Assembly: GCA_018223185.1 (NCBI GenBank)
Contig: JAAEYW010000013.1
Span: 1 to 64,000 of the forward strand
Direction: 5' to 3'
Source: Oceanospirillales bacterium
GTDB taxonomy: Bacteria; Pseudomonadota; Gammaproteobacteria; Pseudomonadales; Balneatricaceae
DNA length: 64,000 nucleotides
Part shown: positions 1 through 8,910 of the stretch, piece by piece
How the letters are laid out: every line of letters begins with the position of its first letter
Numbering within the stretch: the first letter of the stretch is position 1
Translations under genes and position numbers: made by a program
Notes under the pieces: model-generated
The model's database searches: none
What the model was told of the DNA's origin: nothing
Seen by the model: only the letters and a program-made list of their open reading frames with translations

Positions 1-164
1 AGGAGTTAAACTCAACAGCCCGACTTGTTTCAGTGACCGTTTCCGGTGGCTGTCTCAAGCGAGGAGCGCATTCTACATTCTGGAGCAGAAGAGTCAACAG
101 GAGGAGCACGAAAAAGTTAAGAAATTGTGAAAAATATCTTCTTTTAAAACAAGACGTGGCCAGA

Positions 165-373
165 ACGTCGCTGCGCGACTGCCAGACGCGGCTGCGTCGC
201 TTGCTAGTGGTTAGCAGAGCCTTCTTTATCGGTATTGTAACAACCGGCTTCGTAAGAGAATCTCCAAAACCCAAAAACATAAAAACCGCCTCGCGGCGGT
301 TTTATGTTTTTCTTTGCTTTTTCTAGCAGGAAACGCAGTTTCCGTTCTAACCACTAGCAAGTCGCGAAGCGAC
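165..373. repeat. REP-like cluster of GTCGC hairpins with a 15-bp inverted repeat
   Basis: A perfect 15-bp inverted repeat, CTTGCTAGTGGTTAG at 200-214 and its complement at 347-361, brackets a terminator. Each arm adjoins small GC-rich hairpins: GTCGC-TGC-GCGAC at 167-179, GACGC-GGCT-GCGTC at 185-198 and GTCGC-GAA-GCGAC at 361-373. Another hairpin, GGAAA-CGCAG-TTTCC, lies at 329-343. The architecture is that of paired REP/BIME units in an intergenic region. Only this copy was noticed in the window, so calling it a dispersed family is inference. No gene was found in 1-379; the open frame over 33-326 crosses these hairpins and has no recognisable protein. Confidence 0.55.
276..308. terminator. 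Bidirectional rho-independent terminator
   Basis: The stem CCGCC-TCGC-GGCGG (286-299) is flanked by an A run on the left and a T run on the right, and the pairing extends outward into AACAT/ATGTT. It can act in either direction. It would end transcription of the minus-strand Yip1-like gene and of anything entering from the left. Confidence 0.8.
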
Positions 374-379
374 GTCTAG

Positions 380-985
380 CTAGCCGCTAACATAGCTGAG
401 CGGGATAACAGTACTCCACATTATAACGGTCACAGCCAGAAGGCCTACCAGAACACAAAGCCCGACGGTCAGAATTGATGATGCGAAGAAGAATGCCCGG
501 TCTTCAGGAATCTGCATAATTTCAGGAACGCCAGTAAACAGCAGGTATACGGTATAAGCCAGAGCAACCATGCCAACTATCACATTCAACCAGAGAACCG
601 GATATAAGCCGACAATACCGGCCATAAACATTGGCGTTGCTGTAAACGTTGCCAATACCATGCAATCATCGAGACTAGCTTTCCCGCCATAAGTACGCTC
701 CATCCAGTGGATGACATAGGCGATAAACCCTACACCAACCCACATCGCAACATAGAATGCGATAGCTGCCATGAATGCACTTTGCATGGACAACTTTACG
801 AAATCTCCTCCCGATATGCTCCAGCCAATCTGGGTTGTTCCGATAAAAAGAGACAGCGCGGGTATGGCAGCAAGAATACTTATCTGCGCCAAGAAACAGT
901 GCATCATTGAGTAATGCTCTTTGCGTATATCTCGCCACTCATGCTTAGGGTCATATATTACACCCCACATATGTTGCAGAAACAT
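380..985 (-). CDS. Yip1 family inner-membrane protein
   Basis: A 201-aa protein with five or so hydrophobic segments and few soluble parts. The N-terminus (HMWGVIYDPKHEWRDIR) and the spacing of the helices resemble the bacterial Yip1-domain family, whose function is unknown. The ATG is preceded by GGGAGG at suitable spacing. It lies 151 bp downstream of cyoE in the same direction, where the related Pseudomonas oxidase cluster carries a sco gene, so it may be a separate unit. A role in respiration is not shown by the sequence. Confidence 0.7.
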   Translation of the reverse strand: MFLQHMWGVIYDPKHEWRDIRKEHYSMMHCFLAQISILAAIPALSLFIGTTQIGWSISGGDFVKLSMQSAFMAAIAFYVAMWVGVGFIAYVIHWMERTYGGKASLDDCMVLATFTATPMFMAGIVGLYPVLWLNVIVGMVALAYTVYLLFTGVPEIMQIPEDRAFFFASSILTVGLCVLVGLLAVTVIMWSTVIPLSYVSG

Positions 986-1136
986 AGGTCATTCCTCCCA
1001 AGGCTCGGATTCATTCCTGGCCTTACTATTGTTTTTGAGTAACCGTACTCTCCTTAACGTCCGGTTTTCATCTGTCGGTGACAGTTCTTAAAAATCAGTA
1101 AACCAAATCAGTTTATAAATAAGTTTTTCATTTTAA

Positions 1137-2042
1137 TCAGTGTAGACCTATTACGTAGTGATCGACCAATAACACAACAAATAACCACATAATATATTTC
1201 ACACTAAACCAGAACATCGACATTGGCGCAGTGGGATCTGAGGCCAGATACACCCTTATAGCCCATTGAAAAAATCTCAGATTCAACAGCGTCACGCCTA
1301 TCAGATATATCACCCCACTCATACCGGTCATAAACGGGAACAGCGTAGTAAGCACCATCAACACGGTATAAAGTAAAATTTGTAACCGTGTATAGTGCTC
1401 TCCATGCGTAACAGGCAACATAGGCACACCTGCACGGGCATAATCGTCTTTTTTATGGATACAAAGCGCCCAGAAGTGCGGAGGTGTCCAGGCAAAAATG
1501 ATCAGCACCAGCAACAGACTATCCGGCTCAATATTGCCCGTCACGGCAACCCATCCAAGCAGCGGCGGGGCAGCGCCTGCGAGCCCCCCGATAACGATAT
1601 TCAGCGGTGTTGCCCGCTTCAGCAGCATAGTATAGATCAGCGCATAACCGATCAGCGCCCCCAGCGTCAGCCATGCCGTTAACAGGTTAGTCCAGATTAT
1701 CAGCACAGCAATTCCTGTCAGCGAAAGGAACGCAGCAAACAGAAGAGCCCGTGTTTCATCGATCTTCCCCTGCGGTAACGGCCGACGGTGAGTTCTGGCC
1801 ATCTTCGCATCTATGTTCCGATCCATTACATGATTGACCGCTGCAGCACCTGATGCCATTAATCCGATCCCAACTGTTGCACTGATCAATGTTGCTATCG
1901 GTGGAAACTCCGGTGTCGCCAGACACATTCCCACAATAGCGGTAAGCAACATCACAGCCACGACTCTGAGTTTACACAGCTCAAGATAGTCACGACACAG
2001 AGCCAATGGTGAATTGAATATCCGCTGCTGACTGCTATTCAT
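1137..2042 (-). CDS. cyoE: Protohaem IX farnesyltransferase (haem O synthase)
   Basis: Adds a farnesyl group to haem B to give haem O, the first of two steps making haem A for the oxidase encoded upstream. This 301-aa UbiA-family membrane protein has the prenyl-diphosphate-binding motif NHVMDRNIDAKMARTHRRPLP near residues 70-90 and a second Asp-containing loop (HKKDDYARAGVPMLP). The longer open frame would start at 2168, but the ATG at 2042 overlaps the ctaA stop by 8 nt and gives the normal family length, so it was chosen. It is the last gene of the cta cluster. The symbol ctaB is equally used. Confidence 0.93.
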   Translation of the reverse strand: MNSSQQRIFNSPLALCRDYLELCKLRVVAVMLLTAIVGMCLATPEFPPIATLISATVGIGLMASGAAAVNHVMDRNIDAKMARTHRRPLPQGKIDETRALLFAAFLSLTGIAVLIIWTNLLTAWLTLGALIGYALIYTMLLKRATPLNIVIGGLAGAAPPLLGWVAVTGNIEPDSLLLVLIIFAWTPPHFWALCIHKKDDYARAGVPMLPVTHGEHYTRLQILLYTVLMVLTTLFPFMTGMSGVIYLIGVTLLNLRFFQWAIRVYLASDPTAPMSMFWFSVKYIMWLFVVLLVDHYVIGLH

Positions 2043-3027
2043 AATGAACCTCCGATTCGTAACGTGTCTTAAGCCATAAAAGGCACAATAACAGAGAGAC
2101 GGCACCCGCATGATGAATCCATGCCAGCCCGGCGGGAACCCCATAAACGACATTCGCAGCTCCCACACAAAGCTGAAATATCAGCAGAGTAAACAGCACT
2201 AAAGCAGGCTTTCTGCTTGTCTTGCTGCGTAGCGCTAAGGCTCCGGCCAGCAATATAACAACGGTAACAGCCAGAGCTCCCGCTCTATGCGTCATCTGTA
2301 TCGCGGCTCTTGCTGGCTGGGACAGTGTTCCGCCCTGATGGCTCTGACTGGTATCAAGACTAAAACTAAAACCTGACCTGAAATCCAGCTCCGTGCGCTG
2401 GCCTTCGACACAACTGAGCCAGTGGGTACAGGACCAACCCGCATAATTTGCGCTGGTCCACCCCCCCAGAAGCATCTGCATAAACAACACCATCACTGCC
2501 ATGCGCATGATCCAGCGGCCGGATGATGGAGATTCCGGTACTGCAGCGTGACGCAATTTACCCGCCAGCAGAATGAGCAGAGTCAGAGTCAGCAAGCCTC
2601 CCAGAAGATGCCCGGAAACAACCACTGGCAGCAGTTTCAGGGTTACCGTCCACATTCCAAAAAGTCCCTGACAGATCACCAGAATCAGCAAAACAAATGA
2701 CAAACGAACAGGATAATCTGACTTTTTCCGTCTTTGCCATGCAATGAAAGCCAACAGAAGGATCAAAAAACCCAGCGTTGAGGCCATATAACGGTGGATC
2801 ATCTCCAGCCAGCCTTTCGTAACATCAACCTCAAAGCCGGCAAAATTTTGTTGTGCCTCAGCAATATGTGCTGCAGAGATCGGCGCAGTCATCTGCCCGA
2901 AACAACCCGGCCAGTCAGGACATCCCAGCCCTGCATCCATGATGCGGGTCCAGCCGCCCATAAGAATGACCATCACAGCCAGTCCCATTGCCAGATAGCA
3001 TATTTGCAGGGGGCGCCGATTACTCAT
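2035..3027 (-). CDS. ctaA: Haem A synthase (COX15/CtaA)
   Basis: Oxidises the C8 methyl of haem O to the formyl group of haem A. The protein is about 330 aa with eight predicted membrane helices and the duplicated family architecture. Conserved haem-ligand histidines sit in EMIHRYMAS, VSGHLLGG, MTHRAGA and IHHAGAV. The N-terminal GGWTRIMDAGLGCPDWPGCFGQ signature with its paired cysteines is present, and it is echoed in the second half by WSCTHWLSC. The ATG at 3027 lies one base after the preceding stop; a TTG at 3036 is the alternative. It overlaps cyoE, indicating coupled translation. Confidence 0.95.
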   Translation of the reverse strand: MSNRRPLQICYLAMGLAVMVILMGGWTRIMDAGLGCPDWPGCFGQMTAPISAAHIAEAQQNFAGFEVDVTKGWLEMIHRYMASTLGFLILLLAFIAWQRRKKSDYPVRLSFVLLILVICQGLFGMWTVTLKLLPVVVSGHLLGGLLTLTLLILLAGKLRHAAVPESPSSGRWIMRMAVMVLFMQMLLGGWTSANYAGWSCTHWLSCVEGQRTELDFRSGFSFSLDTSQSHQGGTLSQPARAAIQMTHRAGALAVTVVILLAGALALRSKTSRKPALVLFTLLIFQLCVGAANVVYGVPAGLAWIHHAGAVSLLLCLLWLKTRYESEVHYE

Positions 3028-3028
3028 C

Positions 3029-3487
3029 TCATCCAACCTTAGATATTCGCAACAGACGTTTAAGATCTTTTATAACAGCCTTAGGGGGAAGTGACAGACT
3101 GTAGCGGGTGACCATAAACCCCCTCGGATCAGCCAGCAATAAACCAGCCCCTTGCTCGCTGCTATCAACTTGCTGCCAAAGTAAACGGTCGCGATCCTTA
3201 CCCAGCGAAGCATGAAGGTTTGGTAACAGAGCCTGCCAGTGACGACATTCATCAGCACACGTCTTATCCACCAGAAGAATTAGTTGCCAGTTGCCCTCTG
3301 CTGCCAGTTCCTTATTTTCCAGCTGTAAATCTGTAAGCGTTACTCCCGGAGGGTAGAGCTCCCCCTCAGTGATTTGCTCAGCAGGTCGCCAACCTGAGAA
3401 ATATGCCACTGAAGCCCCCAATAAAGGTAACAGTGCAATAGCCCATACCAGCCAGAAAACGGTACGCGGATAACCTTTATTGCTCAT
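3029..3487 (-). CDS. Sco-like thioredoxin-fold protein of the oxidase cluster
   Basis: A 152-aa protein with one N-terminal membrane anchor (about residues 8-28) and a periplasmic domain. The motif LLVDKTCADECRHW contains a CxxxC pair, as in the copper-carrying SCO/thioredoxin-like proteins, followed by a conserved LADPRGFMVTRY strand. A homologous gene occupies the same place, between SURF1 and ctaA, in Pseudomonas clusters. A copper or thiol role in CuA assembly is inferred from the motif and position. The start at 3487 overlaps the SURF1 stop by 4 nt; the upstream extension in the longer frame is coding only for SURF1. Confidence 0.75.
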   Translation of the reverse strand: MSNKGYPRTVFWLVWAIALLPLLGASVAYFSGWRPAEQITEGELYPPGVTLTDLQLENKELAAEGNWQLILLVDKTCADECRHWQALLPNLHASLGKDRDRLLWQQVDSSEQGAGLLLADPRGFMVTRYSLSLPPKAVIKDLKRLLRISKVG

Positions 3488-4212
3488 AATACCTCCTGCT
3501 TCCGGTGCCAGATAAGCCATATACATCCTCCCATCAGCACAATCGCCAGACCAAACCACTGTATGGCATACCCAATATGTCTTTCAGGCAACATATTTAC
3601 CACGGGCCAACCTATGCTCAGTTCTGGCAGCAAGGGTTTATCGAGACGTATCACCGCCGGATATAATCCCGGATGTCGTCGTGCTAATCGCACCATATCC
3701 AGTTGCTGTATTCTTACCCATCCCCTCTGTTGCCAGATATCAGGGTGGAGTTGAATTGTCTGAGACGGAGTAACAAGCCTGCCACTCAGATTTACGACTC
3801 CCCGCGGCGGATGTATATCGGGCAACCTGTCTCTGTACTGGCTGGCGACTATCCACCCCAGATTAACCAATACCAATTGGTCTTCCTGCGTCTGATAATC
3901 AGGCTTAAACGGAACAACCACCTCATAACCAGGCCGTCCTTCTCTTGTCCGGTTATCCAGCAGATAGATAACGTCACTGACAAACCTGCCGGTCAGACTC
4001 ACTCCCAGCGGAGCCAGGTTGCGCGGCTCTGGCAACACCGTCAGATTCGTACCCGTAGTATTCCAGCGATCCAGTAGCTGTTGTTTTTCATCAGCCCGCT
4101 GTAACTGCCATACACCCAGCCATAAAAGCAGAGGGATCAACAGCAACGCCAGAGTAGCAATAACCCACTTGCTAAGCGGGATTCCCTGAACTTTACTCAA
4201 AGAGATACGCAT
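3484..4212 (-). CDS. SURF1 family oxidase assembly factor
   Basis: SURF1 (Shy1) proteins help insert haem a into subunit I of cytochrome c oxidase. This 242-aa protein has the family layout: an N-terminal membrane helix (LLLIPLLLWLGVWQLQRA), a large periplasmic domain with YLLDNRTREGRPGYEVVVPF and VLVNLGWI, and a C-terminal helix ending in HIGYAIQWFGLAIVL. The ATG at 4212 directly follows an in-frame GTG. It sits inside the cta cluster between ctaE and the Sco-like gene. The twin-TM gene starts divergently 38 nt away. Confidence 0.93.
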   Translation of the reverse strand: MRISLSKVQGIPLSKWVIATLALLLIPLLLWLGVWQLQRADEKQQLLDRWNTTGTNLTVLPEPRNLAPLGVSLTGRFVSDVIYLLDNRTREGRPGYEVVVPFKPDYQTQEDQLVLVNLGWIVASQYRDRLPDIHPPRGVVNLSGRLVTPSQTIQLHPDIWQQRGWVRIQQLDMVRLARRHPGLYPAVIRLDKPLLPELSIGWPVVNMLPERHIGYAIQWFGLAIVLMGGCIWLIWHRKQEVL

Positions 4213-4249
4213 CACAACAGTTCACTCACATATCAACCGAGTACTGCAT

Positions 4250-4522
4250 ATGTTTAAGATCGTTATTGTGTTCGTCTTTATTTTTATCATTATCAGTCTC
4301 TTCGCAGGCCTCTACTTTCTATTGAAGGATCAGAGTCGCTCCCGACGCACAGTGCAATCGCTGATATTGCGGGTATCCCTGGCGATATTTCTTCTCCTGA
4401 TTATTCTGTTTGGCTTCTACAGTGGAGAACTGAAACTAAGAACCCCATTCCCACTAAGTCCATCCTCACAACAGGCTCCGTCACAACAGCCCCCATCACA
4501 ACAGATAGACAAACAGGAATAA
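4250..4522 (+). CDS. Twin transmembrane protein (DUF2909-like)
   Basis: A 90-aa protein with two membrane helices (about residues 3-25 and 38-60) separated by a basic loop, and a Gln/Pro/Ser-rich tail. A small protein of this type sits next to ctaE in Pseudomonas-like oxidase clusters, in the opposite direction as here. Its function is unknown. The tail is encoded by three imperfect 15-nt repeats built on TCACAACAG and ends 27 nt inside ctaE on the other strand, so the two coding ends overlap. Confidence 0.75.
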   Translation: MFKIVIVFVFIFIIISLFAGLYFLLKDQSRSRRTVQSLILRVSLAIFLLLIILFGFYSGELKLRTPFPLSPSSQQAPSQQPPSQQIDKQE

Positions 4523-5380
4523 TCCAACCCAGACCACATCGACAAAATGCCAGTACCAGGAAACAGCCTCAAAACCAAAATGGTGATCCGGCTCAAAATG
4601 CCCCCGTATCACCCGCAGTAAAATAATCACCAGCATCAGGGTTCCCAACGTCACATGCATGCCGTGAAATCCGGTCAGAATAAAGAACGTTGCACCATAA
4701 ATACCGGCGTGAAGTGTGAGTCCTAACTCGTGATATGCTTCGACATACTCCAGCGCCTGAAATACCAGAAATGCAGTTCCAAGCGCAATAGTCAGTACCA
4801 GCCACGCAATAACCTGTGGCCGTCGATCCTGTTTTAAGCGGTAGTGGGCAAATGTCACAGTCACACTGGAACTTAACAGCAACAGCGTATTCACCAGCGG
4901 CAGGTGTAGCGGATCGATAAGACCTGCCGGGCCCGGATAGGCAGCCATATCCGGCGTTTTCATCAGCGGCCAGGTAGCCTCAAACCCCTGCCACAGCATA
5001 TTGGCAACACCTTTCTCCCCCTCGCCCCCCAGCCAGGGTACCGACAGATTTCGAACATAGAATAAAGTGCCAAAGAAGGCCGCGAAAAACATAACTTCAG
5101 AGAAAATAAACCAGCTCATTCCCCAGCGGAATGAACGGTCCATCTGGTCGGAATAAAGTCCCCTGCGGCTCTCATCAATCACATGACCAAACCAGCCGGT
5201 CAGAATAAGTCCCATACAGAGGGCGCCAATCAACAGCAAACTCAGCCCAAGACCGCCTCCGGCATTGGCACTCAGTGCATTGATCAGAGTTCCGGCTCCG
5301 AAAGCGATCAGAAACAGCGACACCGAGGCCAGAATTGGCCAGCGGCTTTGGGCCGGTACGTAGTAAGCCTGAGTACTCAT
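4496..5380 (-). CDS. ctaE: Cytochrome c oxidase subunit III
   Basis: Subunit III of the aa3-type oxidase, 294 aa with seven membrane helices. Family motifs include GWFGHVIDESRRG, FRWGMSWFIFSEVMFFAAFF with the lipid-binding glutamate, GATFFILTGFHGMHVTLGT and the C-terminal WYWHFVDVVWVGLF. Its start overlaps the ctaG stop by 4 nt (ATGA), so the order ctaC-ctaD-ctaG-ctaE is one operon. The gene end overlaps the twin-TM gene on the opposite strand. Confidence 0.97.
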   Translation of the reverse strand: MSTQAYYVPAQSRWPILASVSLFLIAFGAGTLINALSANAGGGLGLSLLLIGALCMGLILTGWFGHVIDESRRGLYSDQMDRSFRWGMSWFIFSEVMFFAAFFGTLFYVRNLSVPWLGGEGEKGVANMLWQGFEATWPLMKTPDMAAYPGPAGLIDPLHLPLVNTLLLLSSSVTVTFAHYRLKQDRRPQVIAWLVLTIALGTAFLVFQALEYVEAYHELGLTLHAGIYGATFFILTGFHGMHVTLGTLMLVIILLRVIRGHFEPDHHFGFEAVSWYWHFVDVVWVGLFLFVYLL

Positions 5381-5955
5381 AGAACACTCCTCGCAGGTTC
5401 AACGGCAATACCGCTGACCGGGCTGGATTCGGGGGTAATATCAAACAGGGTATAAGAGAGCGTGATGGTAGTGATATATTTTGGCAGTTGATCATCTACC
5501 ATAAACACCAGCTGCATTGCCCTCTCATCACCCGCACCAAGGGGCTGCTGTTCAAAACAAAAGCAGTTAACTTTATGCAGATAAGGGGCCGCTTCAGATG
5601 GCGCTACACTGGGTATCGCCTGGGCTACCATATCCCTGCTGGTAGGATTCAGCGCCCTGAAAGCGGTCTGCATCATCTCTCCAGGGTGAACTGAGATCTC
5701 CGCTTGCTCCGGACGAAGCCGCCACGGCATCGATTCATTATTAACCGCCAGAAACTGCACCCGCACTTCACGCTGGCCATCAATGGCATAATCTCGCGTC
5801 AGCGCACCAGTGTTTTGCAGCTTTCCATTCAGACCAGTGATATTGCAGAAGACGTCATACAAGGGCACCAGCAAAAATCCGAAACCAAACATCAGTACGG
5901 TACCGGCTAACAGCTTCATTAACAGAGAACGGTTACGTTGCTGTAGCTGATTCAT
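5377..5955 (-). CDS. ctaG: Cytochrome c oxidase assembly protein CtaG/Cox11
   Basis: Copper chaperone for the CuB centre of subunit I. The 192-aa protein has one N-terminal membrane helix and a periplasmic domain with the copper-binding segment KVNCFCFEQQPL (CxCF) near residue 137. YDVFCNITGLNGK, the family signature just after the helix, is present. The ATG at 5955 has GAGG upstream; a GTG directly before it is possible. It lies 8 nt after ctaD. Confidence 0.96.
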   Translation of the reverse strand: MNQLQQRNRSLLMKLLAGTVLMFGFGFLLVPLYDVFCNITGLNGKLQNTGALTRDYAIDGQREVRVQFLAVNNESMPWRLRPEQAEISVHPGEMMQTAFRALNPTSRDMVAQAIPSVAPSEAAPYLHKVNCFCFEQQPLGAGDERAMQLVFMVDDQLPKYITTITLSYTLFDITPESSPVSGIAVEPARSVL

Positions 5956-5963
5956 CACACACC

Positions 5964-7568
5964 TCAGCCATTCTCTTTGTATGGATGTTTGAATACCGGC
6001 GGCTCAGTGAATGAGTGATAGGGTGGCGGTGAAGGCAGAGTCCACTCAAGGCCATGACTTCCCTCCCACACTTTATCGGTTGCCTGCTTGCCTGAGCGAA
6101 TACAGCTGATGACGTTATAGACAAACAGTAACTGGGAAAAACCAAACAGGAATGCGCCAAACGTCGCCACCATATTAAAATCGGCAAACTGCAAAGCATA
6201 ATCGGGAATACGTCGCGGCATGCCGGCCAGCCCCAGAAAATGCATTGGGAAAAACGTCACATTAACACCGATAAAAGAGAGCCAGAAATGTAACTTCCCC
6301 ATCGATTCGTTATACATATGCCCGGTCCACTTAGGTAACCAGAAGTAGGCCGCCGCCATGATCGCGAATACAGATCCCGGCACCAGAACATAGTGAAAGT
6401 GTGCCACCACAAAGTAGGTATCATGATACTGGAAATCGGCTGGGGCGATCGCCAGCATCAGTCCGGAAAAACCACCAATGGTAAACAGCACAACAAATGC
6501 CAGGGCAAACAGCATCGGTGTTTCAAAGGTCATTGAGCCACGAAACATTGTGGCGACCCAGTTAAAGACCTTAACTCCGGTGGGCACGGCAATCAGCATA
6601 GTGGTATACATAAAGAACAATTCGCCCGCCAGTGGCATACCGACGGCAAACATATGGTGCGCCCAAACGATAAATGAGAGTATCGCAATAGAAGCGGTGG
6701 CATACACCATCGAGGTATAACCAAACAATCGCTTGCGGGCAAACGTGGGAATAATCTCAGACACCACGCCGAAGGCCGGCAGTATCATGATATACACTTC
6801 CGGATGGCCAAAAAACCAGAATACATGCTGAAACAATACCGGATCACCGCCACCTGCGGCATCGAAAAAGCTGGTACCAAAATGGATATCCATCAGCATC
6901 ATAGTGACCACACCCGCTAACACCGGCATCACGGCAATCAGAAGAAACGCAGTTATCAGCCAGGTCCAGACAAACAGCGGCATATCCATCAGCTTCATAC
7001 CGGGAGTGCGCATATTAAGAATTGTGGCGATCACATTGATCGCCCCCATAATCGAGCTGATCCCCATCATATGTACAGCAAAGATAAAAAATGTCACGCT
7101 GGGGGGCGCATAGGTGGTAGAAAGCGGCGCGTAGAACGTCCAGCCAAAGTTGGGACCACCGCCCTCCATCAGCAGGGTGGAGAGCATCATGAAAAAAGCA
7201 AAGGGTAATATCCAGAAGCTCCAGTTATTCATCCTCGGCAGAGCCATATCCGGCGCTCCAATCATCATCGGAATCAACCAGTTTGCCAGCCCGACAAAAG
7301 CGGGCATCACCGCCCCGAACACCATGATCAGGCCGTGAGAAGTGGTCATCTGATTAAAAAATTCAGGCCTGACCAGCTGCAATCCAGGCTGAAACAGTTC
7401 GGCGCGAATGGTCAGCGCCATACAGCCGCCGATAAAGAACATGGTCAGACTGAAAATCAGATAGAGCGTACCAATATCTTTATGATTAGTCGTATAAAGC
7501 CAGCGGGTAATACCTGAGGCAGGACCGTGGTGGCCTGTGCTATGGACTGTCTGCTCTAAGCTACCCAT
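5964..7568 (-). CDS. ctaD: Cytochrome c oxidase subunit I
   Basis: Catalytic subunit carrying haem a and the haem a3-CuB centre. It has 534 aa and twelve membrane helices. The haem a ligand lies in TTSHGLIMVF (near residue 76). GHPEVYIMILPAFG (near 256) supplies the CuB histidine and the cross-linked Tyr, and WAHHMFAVGM and HFHYVLVPGSV supply further ligands. The D-channel region (NNWSFWILPFAFF) is present. The ATG at 7568 has GGAG seven bases upstream and lies 4 nt after the ctaC stop. Confidence 0.98.
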   Translation of the reverse strand: MGSLEQTVHSTGHHGPASGITRWLYTTNHKDIGTLYLIFSLTMFFIGGCMALTIRAELFQPGLQLVRPEFFNQMTTSHGLIMVFGAVMPAFVGLANWLIPMMIGAPDMALPRMNNWSFWILPFAFFMMLSTLLMEGGGPNFGWTFYAPLSTTYAPPSVTFFIFAVHMMGISSIMGAINVIATILNMRTPGMKLMDMPLFVWTWLITAFLLIAVMPVLAGVVTMMLMDIHFGTSFFDAAGGGDPVLFQHVFWFFGHPEVYIMILPAFGVVSEIIPTFARKRLFGYTSMVYATASIAILSFIVWAHHMFAVGMPLAGELFFMYTTMLIAVPTGVKVFNWVATMFRGSMTFETPMLFALAFVVLFTIGGFSGLMLAIAPADFQYHDTYFVVAHFHYVLVPGSVFAIMAAAYFWLPKWTGHMYNESMGKLHFWLSFIGVNVTFFPMHFLGLAGMPRRIPDYALQFADFNMVATFGAFLFGFSQLLFVYNVISCIRSGKQATDKVWEGSHGLEWTLPSPPPYHSFTEPPVFKHPYKENG

Positions 7569-7572
7569 CACC

Positions 7573-8688
7573 CTACTCCTTCAACAATTCACTGATTTGC
7601 TGAACGCTAACCATGCCACCCTGGTTACCCCACGAATTACGTTCGTAAGTGATCACTGACGCCAGATCGACCGCATTAAGCTGTTCGCCAAAGGCCTGCA
7701 TCGCAGTACCTGAACGACCATGCAATACAATACTAATATGTTCTGCCGGATCGCCCTGCATCAGCTGACCGCCCGCCAATGCAGGAAAGACACCGGGAAT
7801 TCCCTGCCCCTCCTGTTGATGGCAGGCCGCGCACGTGGCTTTATATACCTGCTCACCTCGGGTCATCAGTTCAGTCTGACTCATCTCACGCTGCGCCGAC
7901 TGCGCTGCGGCAACCTTCAGACTGGCCTGTTCCGCAACCCACAGCTGATAGTCTTCGGGAGATTTCACATCGACCACTATCGGCATAAAACCATGATCCC
8001 GGCCACATAACTCAGCACACTGTCCGCGATAGATCCCTGGTTCATCCACCAGGGTCCAGGACTCATTTACAAATCCGGGAATGGCATCTTTTTTTACTGC
8101 CAGCGCAGGAACCCACCAGGAGTGGATGACATCGTTCGAGGACAACAGAAAACGGACTTTCTTGCCGGCAGGAATCACCAGAGGATTATCCACCTCCAGC
8201 AAATAGTGCTCCCCCTTAAGTTGCTCGTTATTGATTTGTTCACGGGGAGTAGCAAGAGAGCTGAAAAAATCGATGTCCTGATTAAGATACTTATAACGCC
8301 ATTTCCACTGATATCCGGTAATCTGAATATCAATATCAGCGCTGTTTTTATCGTACATCTGAATCAGGGTGGTACTGGCAGGGACTGCCATAGAGACAAG
8401 GATAACCACGGGCACAATGGTCCAGATGATTTCAACCCAGGTACTTTCGTGAAAATGCGCAGCTTTCGCGCCACGGGATTTACGGTGCCAGATAATTGAC
8501 CAGAACATTACGCCGAACACCACAATCGCAATGGCAACACAGATGTAAAAAATAATCATGTGCAGGTTATAAACGGAACGACTGATCTCAGTTGCCCCCT
8601 CAACCAGATTTACCTGCCACTGTGCTGCAACCAGCGGCGCATAAAAAAGCCCCGCAAAAAACAGGACCCTTCCAGTACGTCGTATCAT
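7573..8688 (-). CDS. ctaC: Cytochrome c oxidase subunit II with C-terminal cytochrome c domain (caa3-like)
   Basis: Accepts electrons at the CuA site. The 371-aa protein has a signal peptide (MIRRTGRVLFFAGLFYAPLVAAQ), two membrane helices, a cupredoxin domain with the CuA motif CAELCGRDHGFMP near residue 219, and a fused haem c domain (CAACH near 285). The extra haem domain is known in marine and Pseudomonas oxidases. The start at 8688 follows GGAGG by 7 nt; an upstream TTG at 8718 is discarded. It is the first gene of the operon, and the 222 bp before it should hold the promoter, but no convincing box was found. Confidence 0.97.
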   Translation of the reverse strand: MIRRTGRVLFFAGLFYAPLVAAQWQVNLVEGATEISRSVYNLHMIIFYICVAIAIVVFGVMFWSIIWHRKSRGAKAAHFHESTWVEIIWTIVPVVILVSMAVPASTTLIQMYDKNSADIDIQITGYQWKWRYKYLNQDIDFFSSLATPREQINNEQLKGEHYLLEVDNPLVIPAGKKVRFLLSSNDVIHSWWVPALAVKKDAIPGFVNESWTLVDEPGIYRGQCAELCGRDHGFMPIVVDVKSPEDYQLWVAEQASLKVAAAQSAQREMSQTELMTRGEQVYKATCAACHQQEGQGIPGVFPALAGGQLMQGDPAEHISIVLHGRSGTAMQAFGEQLNAVDLASVITYERNSWGNQGGMVSVQQISELLKE

Positions 8689-8910
8689 CCCCAGGCCTCC
8701 TTGCTGCTGAACACTCAACAGCTGTACACCAAGCCTAAATAATCCTTTTTAGTCCAATTCAATATCGCAGTTGATTACTTGGTTATAAGCCAGTATAGCA
8801 GCAGATTTCAGAGTGCAAGGGGAAAGTTCTGAAGGTGAACAGAGCACAGGGGCGCATTCAAGCCGCCCCTGTTGGAGAGAAAAAATCGTCCATGTATTCT
8901 GAAAAAAGAC

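Noticed and set aside
33-326. 97-aa open frame
   Set aside because: It crosses the REP-like hairpins and the terminator, and has no SD or family.
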